Positions 1 to 7,628 of a stretch of DNA of 64,000 nucleotides are shown piece after piece; the stretch's first letter is position 1; each line of letters starts with the position of its first letter. The stretch is from the NCBI GenBank assembly GCA_045603585.1, contig JAZUMK010000012.1, positions 1-64,000 on the forward strand. The letters run 5' to 3'. The position numbers and the translations under genes are program-made. Below the pieces are notes generated by a model. The model did no database searches. It saw only the letters and a list, made by a program, of their open reading frames with translations, and was not told the DNA's origin. This DNA is from SFEL01 sp045603585. GTDB lineage: Bacteria > Bacillota > Clostridia > Christensenellales > CAG-138.

Positions 1-381
1 TGCTTCCTTTGCGTACTTATCTATATGGCTTTTGTCAAATGATTTAAGATCCACGATGTCTTCTCCTTTTCTTATTCTTTCGGCAAGGGAAATAAGCCCG
101 GACAGCCTGTTGCGCTTCATGGTAAGCAGCCTTATCTGCTGCTCCATTGCAGCGGCTTTGTCTATATCAGGATCGTCCAGTATCCGCTTTATGGCCTTAA
201 GGGGAAACTCCAGCTCGCGCAGCAGCAATATGCTCTGCAGCCGTCTGAGGTTTTCATGGCTGTACAGCCTGTACCCCGCCTCGGTGGTCCCTTCCGGCCT
301 GAGAATGCCTATCTCGTCATAATAATGCAGCGTGCGCACGCTTACGCCGGTTTTTTCGCTTATTTCTTTTACCGTCATCAT
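1..381 (-). CDS. MerR-family transcriptional regulator (partial, C-terminus outside window)
   Basis: The reverse strand reads MMTVKEISEKTGVSVRTLHYYDEIG..., the classic MerR winged-helix start, with the RTLHYYDEIGILRPE signature at about residues 16-30, followed by a helical dimerisation region rich in Arg and Leu. The gene runs off the left edge, so the effector-binding domain (for example TipAS or BmrR type) cannot be assigned. Two adjacent ATG codons (381 and 378) are possible starts. No Shine-Dalgarno sequence is seen, and the promoter element lies immediately upstream, so the mRNA may be leaderless. MerR proteins usually activate promoters with over-long spacers, and this gene's own promoter has a 19-bp spacer, which fits autoregulation. 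Family call is secure; the ligand is unknown. Confidence 0.88.
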   Translation of the reverse strand, partial: MMTVKEISEKTGVSVRTLHYYDEIGILRPEGTTEAGYRLYSHENLRRLQSILLLRELEFPLKAIKRILDDPDIDKAAAMEQQIRLLTMKRNRLSGLISLAERIRKGEDIVDLKSFDKSHIDKYAKEA

Positions 382-387
382 GGTTAT

Positions 388-418
388 AGCTTAGCCCATC
401 ACGCAGGGTGAGAGTCAA
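388..418 (-). promoter_or_regulatory. MerR-type promoter with 19-bp spacer
   Basis: On the minus strand TTGACT (418-413) and TAAGCT (393-388) are separated by 19 bp instead of 17. The spacer contains an inverted TCAC/GTGA pair. Long spacers with a dyad are the hallmark of MerR-activated promoters. The predicted start of transcription falls on or next to the ATG of the regulator gene. Confidence 0.6.
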
Positions 419-436
419 TACACAAAATTAAAAAAT

Positions 437-454
437 CCGGGGAAAATTCCCCGG
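437..454 (-). terminator. Terminator after dapB
   Basis: A perfect CCGGGG / CCCCGG hairpin with an A/T loop lies just beyond the dapB stop. On the minus strand it is followed by a run of T residues. It ends the selD-dapB transcript before the MerR promoter. Confidence 0.8.
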
Positions 455-464
455 AAATAATTCA

Positions 465-1262
465 TCAGAAACCAAGCACCTCTTTATAGGCGTAAATGCG
501 GGGCTCCTTACCCAGCAGGAACAGTATGCCGTCCAGAGAACCCTTTGCAAAGGTGCCGAAATCATAGGAACGGTGGGTTATCTCAATGCGCTCGCCGGCC
601 ATGCCGAACATGAGGGTATGGGTACTGGAAATATCTCCCGCGCGGATGGAATGATAGCCTATGCGTCCCTTTTCGCGCACGCCCCTGCCCTTGCGGCCAA
701 AGTCCGCGATATCCATAAGGTTTACGCCCATTTCCTCGGCAATGGCGCTGCCAAGCTCCTTGGAGGTACCGCTGGGAGCATCCAGCTTTTTGTTGTCGTG
801 CATCTCGATTATCTCGATATCCGACTCATCTCCAAGCACCCTTGTCATTATGCGGGCAAGCTCGTATATAAGGTTTACCGCCTTGGAGGTATTATGGGCA
901 ACCAGTATGGGTATGACCTTTGCCGCTTCTTCTATCTCGGCTTCCTGCTCCGGGGAGAAACCGGTAGTGCCCAACATAAGGGGCTTTTGATACTTTACGC
1001 AGGCGCGCAGCACAGCCATGGAAGCCTCTACCGTGGAAAAATCCACCACGCCGTCGCTCATTGAAACCACCTTTTCCACATCATCATAAGCCACGGCATT
1101 GGCAGCGCCAACCCTTGCCACCTCGCCTATATCGCGGCCAAGATAGTCCCTGCCTGCAGGGGCAATTGCGCCTACGATCTCAAAATCATCGGGGCGCTTA
1201 AGGGCTTCCCTGATTACCAGCCTTCCCATTTTGCCGTTCGGTGCGGTTATTGCAAGCTTCAT
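465..1262 (-). CDS. dapB: 4-hydroxy-tetrahydrodipicolinate reductase
   Basis: A cytosolic enzyme of lysine and diaminopimelate synthesis that reduces the dipicolinate intermediate with NAD(P)H. The 265-residue length is normal. Visible signatures are the N-terminal nucleotide-binding start (ITAPNGKMGRLV, with an APNGKMG loop), GTTGFS near residue 99, and the catalytic/substrate block EMHDNKKLDAPSGTS near residues 153-167. The second His of the usual HH pair is Asp here, while the Lys and the DAPSGT segment are intact. It lies 29 bp downstream of selD on the same strand and is likely co-transcribed, although the two functions are unrelated. Its start has a GGAG-type site (gagaggag) just upstream. 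Confidence 0.95.
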   Translation of the reverse strand: MKLAITAPNGKMGRLVIREALKRPDDFEIVGAIAPAGRDYLGRDIGEVARVGAANAVAYDDVEKVVSMSDGVVDFSTVEASMAVLRACVKYQKPLMLGTTGFSPEQEAEIEEAAKVIPILVAHNTSKAVNLIYELARIMTRVLGDESDIEIIEMHDNKKLDAPSGTSKELGSAIAEEMGVNLMDIADFGRKGRGVREKGRIGYHSIRAGDISSTHTLMFGMAGERIEITHRSYDFGTFAKGSLDGILFLLGKEPRIYAYKEVLGF

Positions 1263-1291
1263 AATGGTTTCTCCTCTCAGCTGAATTTAAA

Positions 1292-2335
1292 CTATATTAC
1301 TTCTATTGCCCGCTCCGCCTTGGCCTTCATGCGGCCGATTATGGCGGTTTCGGGGGCAAATGCACGAATGTCATTGAGGAGCTTGAATGCATCCTTCTCA
1401 GGCAGGCTTATAAGCAATCCGCCGGAGGTCTGGGGGTCAAAGAGCAGGTCTGCGGTGGAACGCTTTACGCCTTCGCCGATGAGAACCTTTTCCCCTGCAA
1501 ATTCGCGATTGCGGTATGCGCCGCCGGGAATTATGCCCATATTGGCAAAGGGTATTGCCGCCTCCATAAGGGGAACGTCATTGGCGATAACCTCTGCGGT
1601 AAGGCCGCTGCCCTCCGCCATTTCCCGCAGATGTCCCAGCAAACCAAAGCCGGTGATATCGGTACAGGAATTAACCTTATAATTAAGCATGGCCTTCTGC
1701 GCACCTGAGTTAAGGGTGGTCATGACCTTTATAAGGTACTTATATGCCTCGTCATCCAGCAGGCCGGCCTTTGCGGCTGTGGTAAGCACGCCGCTGCCTA
1801 TAGGCTTGGTAAGGATAAGCATGTCCCCTTCCTTTGCAGAGGAATTGGGCAGCATCTTATCGGGATGAACAAAACCGGTAACTGCAAGGCCGTACTTGGG
1901 CTCGGGGTCCTCTATGGTATGTCCGCCGCAGAGTGTGGCGCCGGATTCCAGAACCTTGTCTGCGCCGCCCATCAGTATGCCCTGAATAGCTTCCTTGGAC
2001 AGCTTATTGGAAGGGAAGCAGAAAAGATTCAGCGCAAGCTTGGGGCTGCCGCCCATTGCGTATATATCGCTGAGGGCGTTTGCCGCCGCGACCTGACCGA
2101 ATGCATATGGATCATCCACCATGGGCGGGAAAAAGTCCACGGTTTGAATTATTGCAATATCAGGACTGACGCGGTATACCGCCGCATCATCCGCAGTATC
2201 AAAGCCCACCAGCAGATCGGGATCGGGTACTTCGCTCCTTGGCAAAGCGGAAAGCATTTCGTCCAGGGTCCCCGGACCGATTTTGGCTGCTCAGCCGCCG
2301 CAGCTTGTCATGCTGGTAAGACGTACTTCTTCCAT
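1292..2335 (-). CDS. selD: Selenide, water dikinase, a selenoprotein (in-frame TGA = Sec15)
   Basis: SelD makes selenophosphate from selenide and ATP for selenocysteine and selenouridine synthesis. A conventional reading starts at an internal Met at 2257, but the frame is open upstream to ATG 2335 if one TGA (2293-2291) is read through. The recovered N-terminus, with CGG-U-AAKIGPGTLDEML, matches the catalytic Cys/Sec loop and the following Lys of the family. With TGA as selenocysteine the protein is 347 residues, the usual length; without it the catalytic residue is lost. Later motifs include DDAAVY, QTVDFFPPMVDDPYAFGQVAAANALSD and GGHTIEDPEPKYG. It is the first gene of selD-dapB, divergent from a LysR gene. 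The call is strong, and it implies selA/selB/selC elsewhere in the genome. Confidence 0.93.
2267..2293 (-). promoter_or_regulatory. Selenocysteine codon and candidate bacterial SECIS
   Basis: TGA occupies 2293-2291 on the minus strand. Twelve bases further on is the self-complementary stretch GGTCCGGGGACC (2278-2267), which can form a G-rich apical hairpin at roughly the distance used by SelB. The exact fold is an inference; bacterial SECIS elements have weak sequence consensus. Confidence 0.6.
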
Positions 2336-2370
2336 TTGTAAAAAACCTTCTTTCAGTATTTCTCTATGAT

Positions 2371-2399
2371 ATTATACACCATCACTCAACCTTACACAA
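2371..2399 (-). promoter_or_regulatory. selD promoter
   Basis: On the minus strand TTGTGT (2399-2394), a 17-bp spacer and TATAAT (2376-2371) lie about 36 bp upstream of the selD ATG. The rest of the divergent gap (2400-2561) is AT-rich and holds an ACATCT / AGATGT dyad at 2410-2437, a possible site for the adjacent LysR protein. Confidence 0.6.
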
Positions 2400-2561
2400 A
2401 CCAGAAAACACATCTATCGATATATAAAAACAGATGTATTCTTTTGCTGCCCACCCTTGTATATTTGCAAAAAATATTATACCATTTACTTATCAGAATA
2501 AGAAAAGCTCATGCTTACCCATACAATCATTACTCCCATTCATACAAAGCGAGGTACTGTA

Positions 2562-3485
2562 ATGGATACAAAAAAATTAGAGGTGCTGCTCAAGGCCATT
2601 GAAACCGGCAACCTTACTGCCGCCGGTGACGAAATGGGCTTTACCCAGTCCGGCGTTAGTCACCTTATAAAAAGCATAGAAAACGAACTGGGTTTTCAGC
2701 TGCTTATAAGGGGCAAAAGCGGTGTGCGCCTCACCCCGGACGGCGAAGAGCTGCTGCCCACCATCCGTGAAATAGTAAACGCCACAGAGCGGCTTTCCCA
2801 ATATTCCTCAAACATACGGGGCATGAGCTCCGGCCGCATTCGCATCGGCACCTACACCAGCGTATCCATATTCTGGATGCCCGGAATAATACAGCGCTTC
2901 AGCAAGGACTATCCCGGCATACGCATTGAGCTTGCAGAGCTGGACAATGATCCCCTTATTGAAAAGCATCTCAGCGACGGCACAATAGACTTTGCCTTTA
3001 TGAGCAATCCCAGCGGCCTGAATGAATGGATACCCCTTGCCAATGACAAAATCGTAGCGCTGCTGCCCAATGACCATCCCCTTGCCCGTAAGGAGGTGCT
3101 GTCCCTTTCGGATATTGCAGACCAGCCCTTTATCATGCCTTCCGCCGGCTTTGATTCCGACATAAAACGCATAATGAGCGGCCTTGAAACCGCCCCCAGG
3201 GTGGTATTCTCCTCCATGGATTTCAGGGCGATAGTGGCAATGGTGCAGCACGGTCTGGGCATCAGCATAGTCCCCGAAATGATATTGTCCGACATAAAGG
3301 CAGATGTTGCGATAAAAGAGCTTTCCCCCCGTCAGTACAGACCTCTGGGCATAGCTGTACGCTCCCTTGCAAACGCGTCGCTGGCCTCCCGCACATTTAT
3401 CAAATACGCCCGCAGCGTGATAAGCGGCACTCCCATAGATGACATTCCCACTCAAAGGAGCGGAGCAAATGAAGACATTATGTAA
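2562..3485 (+). CDS. LysR-family transcriptional regulator
   Basis: A 307-residue DNA-binding regulator with the standard LysR layout. The N-terminal helix-turn-helix (residues 1-62) reads LEVLLKAIETGNLTAAGDEM, then FTQSGVSHLIKSIENELG and the wing GVRLTPDGEELL. A periplasmic-binding-protein-like effector domain starts near residue 90 (GRIRIGTYTSVSIFWMPGII). I chose ATG 2562 over the upstream ATG 2511 because the LysR fold begins there and a GAGG ribosome site sits 7 bases before it. The stop overlaps the next gene by 17 bases, so regulator and PPC protein are translationally coupled. It is divergent from selD. Its target and ligand are unknown. Confidence 0.92.
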   Translation: MDTKKLEVLLKAIETGNLTAAGDEMGFTQSGVSHLIKSIENELGFQLLIRGKSGVRLTPDGEELLPTIREIVNATERLSQYSSNIRGMSSGRIRIGTYTSVSIFWMPGIIQRFSKDYPGIRIELAELDNDPLIEKHLSDGTIDFAFMSNPSGLNEWIPLANDKIVALLPNDHPLARKEVLSLSDIADQPFIMPSAGFDSDIKRIMSGLETAPRVVFSSMDFRAIVAMVQHGLGISIVPEMILSDIKADVAIKELSPRQYRPLGIAVRSLANASLASRTFIKYARSVISGTPIDDIPTQRSGANEDIM

Positions 3486-3864
3486 GCGCCTCCATCGCGG
3501 TGACGACCTGATGAGAGAAATAAAAAATCTATGCAAACAGCACAATATTGCCGCAGGCGTGGTGCTTTCCGGCGTTGGCTGCGTTTCTCGGGCAAGGATA
3601 AGGGATGCTTCCGGCGTGAATATCCGTGAAATAGACCGCCATATGGAGATAGTTTCCCTTAACGGCACAGTAAGCGCCGCCCGCTGCCATCTGCATATCG
3701 CTCTTTCCTCGGAAGACCTGTCCACCATCGGCGGCCATCTTTGCGAAGGCTGCATAATCAATACCACCTGCGAGCTGGTGATAGGCATACTCGACGGCAT
3801 AGCATACGGCGTGGAACAGGATGCCGAAACGGGATATGACGAGATAGTTTTTAATCAAATATAG
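3469..3864 (+). CDS. PPC (DUF296)-domain protein
   Basis: A 131-residue single-domain protein of the 'plants and prokaryotes conserved' family. Seen in the sequence are GDDLMREIKNLCKQHNIAAGVVLSGVGCVSRARI, then SLNGTVS, CHLHIALS, GGHLCEG and CELVIGIL, which follow the family order; the GGHL stretch is the most conserved part. ATG 3469 has GGAG nearby and overlaps the end of the LysR gene. Bacterial members are small trimeric proteins, often described as DNA-binding by analogy with plant AHL proteins, but their biochemical role is unsettled. Coupling to a LysR regulator suggests a shared regulatory or sensing task. Confidence 0.85.
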   Translation: MKTLCKRLHRGDDLMREIKNLCKQHNIAAGVVLSGVGCVSRARIRDASGVNIREIDRHMEIVSLNGTVSAARCHLHIALSSEDLSTIGGHLCEGCIINTTCELVIGILDGIAYGVEQDAETGYDEIVFNQI

Positions 3865-3867
3865 CAA

Positions 3868-3890
3868 AAAGGCCGCGAATGCGGCCTTTA
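3868..3890. terminator. Bidirectional terminator
   Basis: AAAGGCCGC-GAAT-GCGGCCTTT hairpin between two convergent genes (PPC protein and the membrane protein at 3900-4472), with A and T tails on both sides. Confidence 0.85.
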
Positions 3891-3899
3891 TTTATTGAA

Positions 3900-4472
3900 T
3901 CACAGCCAGGTGAACCAATCTGCAATATTCACATTGAACCAGCTGTAGCCAAGATCGTACTTTGGAAGATGTCCTGCTCCCATCAGCGCGCCGGCAGCCG
4001 CCCACAATCCTGCGGCGATCAGCAGCACCAGAACGACCTGCCAGAAGCCCACGCCTTTTTTCTCTGCCTTTGCAGGCTCGGCTGCAAGGGGCATATCTGA
4101 TACGGCCTTTCCATGGCATACCGGCTCAGCCGCATCTGCGTCTTCTGCTTTGGTTTCCTTCAGTGCCGTAAGGTCCTTTACCTCTTCAAGGTATTCCCCT
4201 GCCAGCTTCATGGTCTGAGCCTGCAGTATCTCACGCTGCCTTCTTTCGCCGATGCTGTAAAGCAGGCTCTCGATTATATCGGGGCTCTGCTGGGAGTTCA
4301 GCGCCATATAAAGCTCGGTAAAGGCGGCCTTGGTGGCCTGACGGGCAGCATCGGGATCGCCGGACTCTGAATACAGCTTAAGATACAACCCCTTGCCGTA
4401 TTCAATAATAAGCCTGCGGAAGGCCTGCTTGTCCTGCTGCTTTATTTTGCTGAGAATTTCCTGAGTATCCAT
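3900..4472 (-). CDS. Sigma-70 region 2-like protein with C-terminal membrane anchor
   Basis: A 190-residue protein not matched to a named family. Its first 90 residues (MDTQEILSKIKQQDKQAFRRLI..., then EYGKGLYLKLYSESGDPDAARQATKAAF) resemble the start of ECF sigma factors (region 1.2/2: 'D..AF..LY..Y...LY..A.....D..DA..I...F'). There is no region 4 helix-turn-helix. An acidic/Ala linker (about 95-135) is followed by one hydrophobic segment (about 143-165, VGFWQVVLVLLIAAGLWAAAGAL) and a short aromatic tail. It could be a membrane-tethered, DNA-binding-deficient sigma relative or a structural protein that resembles region 2 by chance. A gene for an extracytoplasmic partner is not visible nearby. 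Confidence 0.5.
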   Translation of the reverse strand: MDTQEILSKIKQQDKQAFRRLIIEYGKGLYLKLYSESGDPDAARQATKAAFTELYMALNSQQSPDIIESLLYSIGERRQREILQAQTMKLAGEYLEEVKDLTALKETKAEDADAAEPVCHGKAVSDMPLAAEPAKAEKKGVGFWQVVLVLLIAAGLWAAAGALMGAGHLPKYDLGYSWFNVNIADWFTWL

Positions 4473-4559
4473 GTTGCCTCCTGTACCTGTTGGCTTCGCA
4501 TGATTATATCACACATTCATTGGCGAATGAAATATTTTATTTATCAATGAGTGTTTTTT

Positions 4560-5270
4560 CTAAAATTTTATGTATCGGCCTATTATTGGCAGCAGTTCAT
4601 CCGCTTCCTTTGGCGCATACCTTGGAGAAATCGCAAGGGTGGCAAAGTCATAGGGCTCCGCTGCCTTGAATGCAGTGTAATCGTCATACACATTAAAGGG
4701 TATAACAGGCTCTGCGCCGTTTGCCCCTTCCGACAGCCTCGCCGCAAAGGAGGTAAGCTGTATCGCATCCTCCCTGCCGGGCAGCAGTATTTCCCTTGGA
4801 ATGTCCGGGCGTGATTTTGGATTGCGCACATTATCAAGGGAGCTTATCCAGCGAAAGGCCAGAGCGAAAAGCAGATAGTTGGCTTCGTCCAGCTGACTTC
4901 TGTCATAATAGCTTTGAATATCTGCCCTTTTATCCAGCAATCTGGGCAGCACGCCGTTCAGCACAAAGCCTGGCCCCGGCTTGCCTATGCCCAGGTCGCT
5001 GTGGGCATCCACATGGGTAACATGAAACGGAGCAGTAAGCGTCCCCTCCGCCATTCTTTCCTGCCAGTATGCAAGCGCCATATCGTGGGTTTCAAAAACG
5101 GCGCCGGGTATGGGTTCATTCAGACTCAGGCCGCATTGATTTTCCAAAAAGAATATTACCTTTTCCTCCGGCCACGGCTCATGTCCCTCAAGGCAGGGCC
5201 TTTTGCCTGCCTCTGCCAGCGGGCAGCAATCCGCCAGAAAAAAGTCCAGATCTATATCCAGTACCCTCAC
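4560..5270 (-). CDS. UPF0489 family protein
   Basis: A 236-residue protein opening with LDIDLDFFL and containing HVTHVDAHSDLGIG near residues 83-96. The paired Asp-rich and HVDAHSDL motifs are those of the UPF0489 family, which resembles the metal-binding core of arginases and deacetylases. The metal-type residues are present, but no substrate is established for the family. It stands alone between divergent and opposite genes, with 87 bp of A/T-rich sequence and no clear hairpin after its stop. Confidence 0.7.
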   Translation of the reverse strand: MRVLDIDLDFFLADCCPLAEAGKRPCLEGHEPWPEEKVIFFLENQCGLSLNEPIPGAVFETHDMALAYWQERMAEGTLTAPFHVTHVDAHSDLGIGKPGPGFVLNGVLPRLLDKRADIQSYYDRSQLDEANYLLFALAFRWISSLDNVRNPKSRPDIPREILLPGREDAIQLTSFAARLSEGANGAEPVIPFNVYDDYTAFKAAEPYDFATLAISPRYAPKEADELLPIIGRYIKF

Positions 5271-5371
5271 GGGACACCTCCATAATCATTGCTGATATCA
5301 GCATACCATAAATACCGTATTTCCCCAATCGGGATATTAAAAAAAGCTATGATTTATCTGATATTTTTGTA

Positions 5372-5400
5372 TTGACACCACCCGCAGCGGGCACTATACT
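5372..5400 (+). promoter_or_regulatory. psuK-psuG promoter with operator-like dyads
   Basis: TTGACA (5372-5377), a 17-bp spacer and TATACT (5395-5400) make a near-consensus sigma-A promoter. The spacer contains CCCGC-A-GCGGG, and TATTTA-GATAG-TAAATA follows just downstream. Both dyads are well placed to bind the helix-turn-helix domain of the first gene product. Confidence 0.75.
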
Positions 5401-5449
5401 AAACACGTATTTAGATAGTAAATATTTGTTGCAAAGGATTGCCTGAAAA

Positions 5450-6547
5450 ATGACCAATCGCGAGCGGGAAATACTGGATATAATCAAGCAGCAGCCGGAT
5501 ATTGAGCAGAGCGAAATCGCCGCCCGGCTTAACATTGCGCGCGCTTCCGTGGCAGTGCACATTTCCAACCTTCAAAAGAAGGGATACATCGGCGGGCGCA
5601 TCTACCTTGTAAACGACGAGCCCTACGCCGTGGGCATAGGCGCCGCCAATGTGGACATATGCGGACGCAGCAGCCAGCCCGTGATAATTCACGACAGCAA
5701 CCCCGGCCGCATGAATATCTCCGCAGGAGGCGTTACCCGCAATATCTGCGAAAACATTGCGCGCCTCGGCGGCAGCGTAAGGCTTATCTCTGCCCTTGGC
5801 AGCGATATTTACGGCCGCATGATAAGGGACGACTCCACCGCAGCGGGAATAGACATGAGCCAGTGCATGGTGGTGGAAAATCACTCCTCATCCTCCTACA
5901 TATCCATGCTGGATGACCACGGTGAGATGTACGTTGCCCTGTCGGATATGACGGTGCTGCAGAATATGAACATGGAATTCATCCGCCGTCGCGAAGGCGT
6001 TATCAAGGGCGCCAAGCTGATGGTGTTTGACCCCGGCCTGCCTGAGGATGTTATAGACGGCATCACCATGCTGTACAGCAGCACTCTGCCCCTGTTCTGC
6101 GATCCTGTTTCCTCCGCCTATGCCACCCGCCTTAAGCCCTATGTAGGCCGTGTGCATACCCTCAAGCCCAATCTTATGGAGCTGGCCGTGCTGAGCGGAC
6201 ACAAAACCAATACCCTCGAGCAAACCAAGGCCGCCTGTTCCATTCTTCTGGATAAAGGCATACAGCGCATATTTGTATCCTTGGGTCAGAAGGGCTGCCT
6301 CTATATGGATAGGGATGACAACATAATTACCCGCTCCCTCAGCCCTGTATCCGATCCTGTAAACACCTCCGGCGCAGGCGATGCCTTTATGGGTGCAGTT
6401 GCATACGGATACCTGACCGATATGGATATAGACAGCACCCTCAATTATGCCCTTGCCGCAGGCGTTGCGGCAATATCCGATCCGAATACCATTAATCCCC
6501 GCATGAGCGTGGAAATGATAGAAAAAATAATTGCCGAAAGAGGATAA
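5450..6547 (+). CDS. psuK: Pseudouridine kinase with N-terminal winged helix
   Basis: A 365-residue PfkB-family kinase that phosphorylates pseudouridine for breakdown by PsuG. Residues 1-60 form a winged-helix domain (REREILDIIKQQPDIEQSEIAARLNI, then ASVAVHISNLQKKGYI). The kinase starts near residue 62 (YAVGIGAANVDICGR). It has the Gly-rich NISAGGVTRNICENIARLGG segment and the C-terminal PfkB signature NTSGAGDAFMGAV, whose Asp is the catalytic base. The HTH-kinase fusion is a known arrangement in this group and suggests that the enzyme represses its own operon. Five bases separate it from psuG, and this pairing fixes the substrate much better than the PfkB fold alone. Confidence 0.9.
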   Translation: MTNREREILDIIKQQPDIEQSEIAARLNIARASVAVHISNLQKKGYIGGRIYLVNDEPYAVGIGAANVDICGRSSQPVIIHDSNPGRMNISAGGVTRNICENIARLGGSVRLISALGSDIYGRMIRDDSTAAGIDMSQCMVVENHSSSSYISMLDDHGEMYVALSDMTVLQNMNMEFIRRREGVIKGAKLMVFDPGLPEDVIDGITMLYSSTLPLFCDPVSSAYATRLKPYVGRVHTLKPNLMELAVLSGHKTNTLEQTKAACSILLDKGIQRIFVSLGQKGCLYMDRDDNIITRSLSPVSDPVNTSGAGDAFMGAVAYGYLTDMDIDSTLNYALAAGVAAISDPNTINPRMSVEMIEKIIAERG

Positions 6548-6552
6548 ATATT

Positions 6553-7473
6553 ATGACTATGAAGGATTATCTCAGCATCACCCCCGAAATTCAGCAGGCA
6601 ATCGACGAAGGCCGCCCCATAGTAGCCCTTGAAAGCACCATTCTCAGCCACGGTATGCCCTTCCCCCAGAATGTGGAATTTGCCCACAAGGTAGAAGAGA
6701 TCGTTCGCGGCGAAGGCGCCATCCCCGCCACCACCGCCATCATCGGCGGCAAGCTGAAGGTTGGCCTTACCTCCGAAGAGCTTGAGCTTATGTGCAAGGG
6801 CGAGAATGTAGGCAAGGTAAGCCGTCGTGACGTAGCCGTATACCTTGCCACCGGCAAGACCGGCGCAACCACCGTTGCCACCACCATGATGATCGCTGCC
6901 ATGGCAGGCATCCCCATCTTTGCTACCGGCGGTATCGGCGGCGTACATCGCGGCGCAACCGAAACCATGGACATCAGCGCAGACCTGCAGGAACTGGCTC
7001 ACACCCCCGTTGCAGTTGTTGGCGCAGGCGCAAAGTCCCTGCTGGACATCGGCCTTACCCTGGAATATCTCGAAACCATGGGTGTACCCGTTATCGGCGT
7101 TGACACAAATGACTTCCCCGCTTTCTACTGCCGTAAGAGCGGCTACAAGGTAGACCACAATGCCAAGGATGCAAACGAGATCGCCCGCATCCTCAAGACC
7201 AAGTGGGATCTGGGTCTGGAAGGCGGCGCCCTTATCGCCAACCCCATCCCCGAAGAATTTGAGCTGGACTTTGACGAGATGGAAACCGTTATCAACAACG
7301 CTCTGGCTCTGGCCAAGGAACAGGGCATCCGCGGCAAGGATACCACCCCCTTCCTGCTGTCCCATATCAAGGACATGACCGAAGGCGTTTCCTTCGCTTC
7401 CAATCTGGAGCTTGCCTACAACAACGCCCGCGTTGCCTCCCGCATCGCCGTGGAATACAGCAAGCTGTCCTGA
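6553..7473 (+). CDS. psuG: Pseudouridine-5'-phosphate glycosidase
   Basis: A 306-residue cytosolic enzyme of the indigoidine synthase A/PsuG family. It cleaves the C-C glycosidic bond of pseudouridine 5'-phosphate to give uracil and ribose 5-phosphate. Family landmarks are IVALESTILSHGMPFPQN at the N-terminus, PATTAIIGGKLKVGL, VSRRDVAVYLATGKTGATTVA, GGIGGVHRGATETMDISADL, and CAGAKS-type GAGAKSLLDIGLTLEYLET with the catalytic Lys. It follows psuK directly and shares its promoter; a hairpin terminator follows. It salvages modified nucleosides released by RNA turnover. Confidence 0.96.
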   Translation: MTMKDYLSITPEIQQAIDEGRPIVALESTILSHGMPFPQNVEFAHKVEEIVRGEGAIPATTAIIGGKLKVGLTSEELELMCKGENVGKVSRRDVAVYLATGKTGATTVATTMMIAAMAGIPIFATGGIGGVHRGATETMDISADLQELAHTPVAVVGAGAKSLLDIGLTLEYLETMGVPVIGVDTNDFPAFYCRKSGYKVDHNAKDANEIARILKTKWDLGLEGGALIANPIPEEFELDFDEMETVINNALALAKEQGIRGKDTTPFLLSHIKDMTEGVSFASNLELAYNNARVASRIAVEYSKLS

Positions 7474-7487
7474 TAAAACATTTATGC

Positions 7488-7516
7488 AAAGGCTTCCCAT
7501 ATGGGGAGCCTTTTTG
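7488..7516 (+). terminator. Terminator after psuG
   Basis: AAAGGCTTCCC and GGGGAGCCTTTTT form a stem with a short AT loop and a T tail (one G-U pair). Confidence 0.85.
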
Positions 7517-7628
7517 CTTTATGCAATACGGGTTTATCCCGCCTGTGCGATTGACTTTTATCCTGAAAGAATGTACTATCTGCTTGTAGCGGCAAGCTGA
7601 TCGCCAATCTATCCCAAAGGAGAACAAC

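Noticed and set aside
2257..2335. selD as a truncated or frameshifted pseudogene
   Set aside because: The single in-frame TGA falls exactly on the Cys/Sec catalytic site, and the flanking sequence is intact.
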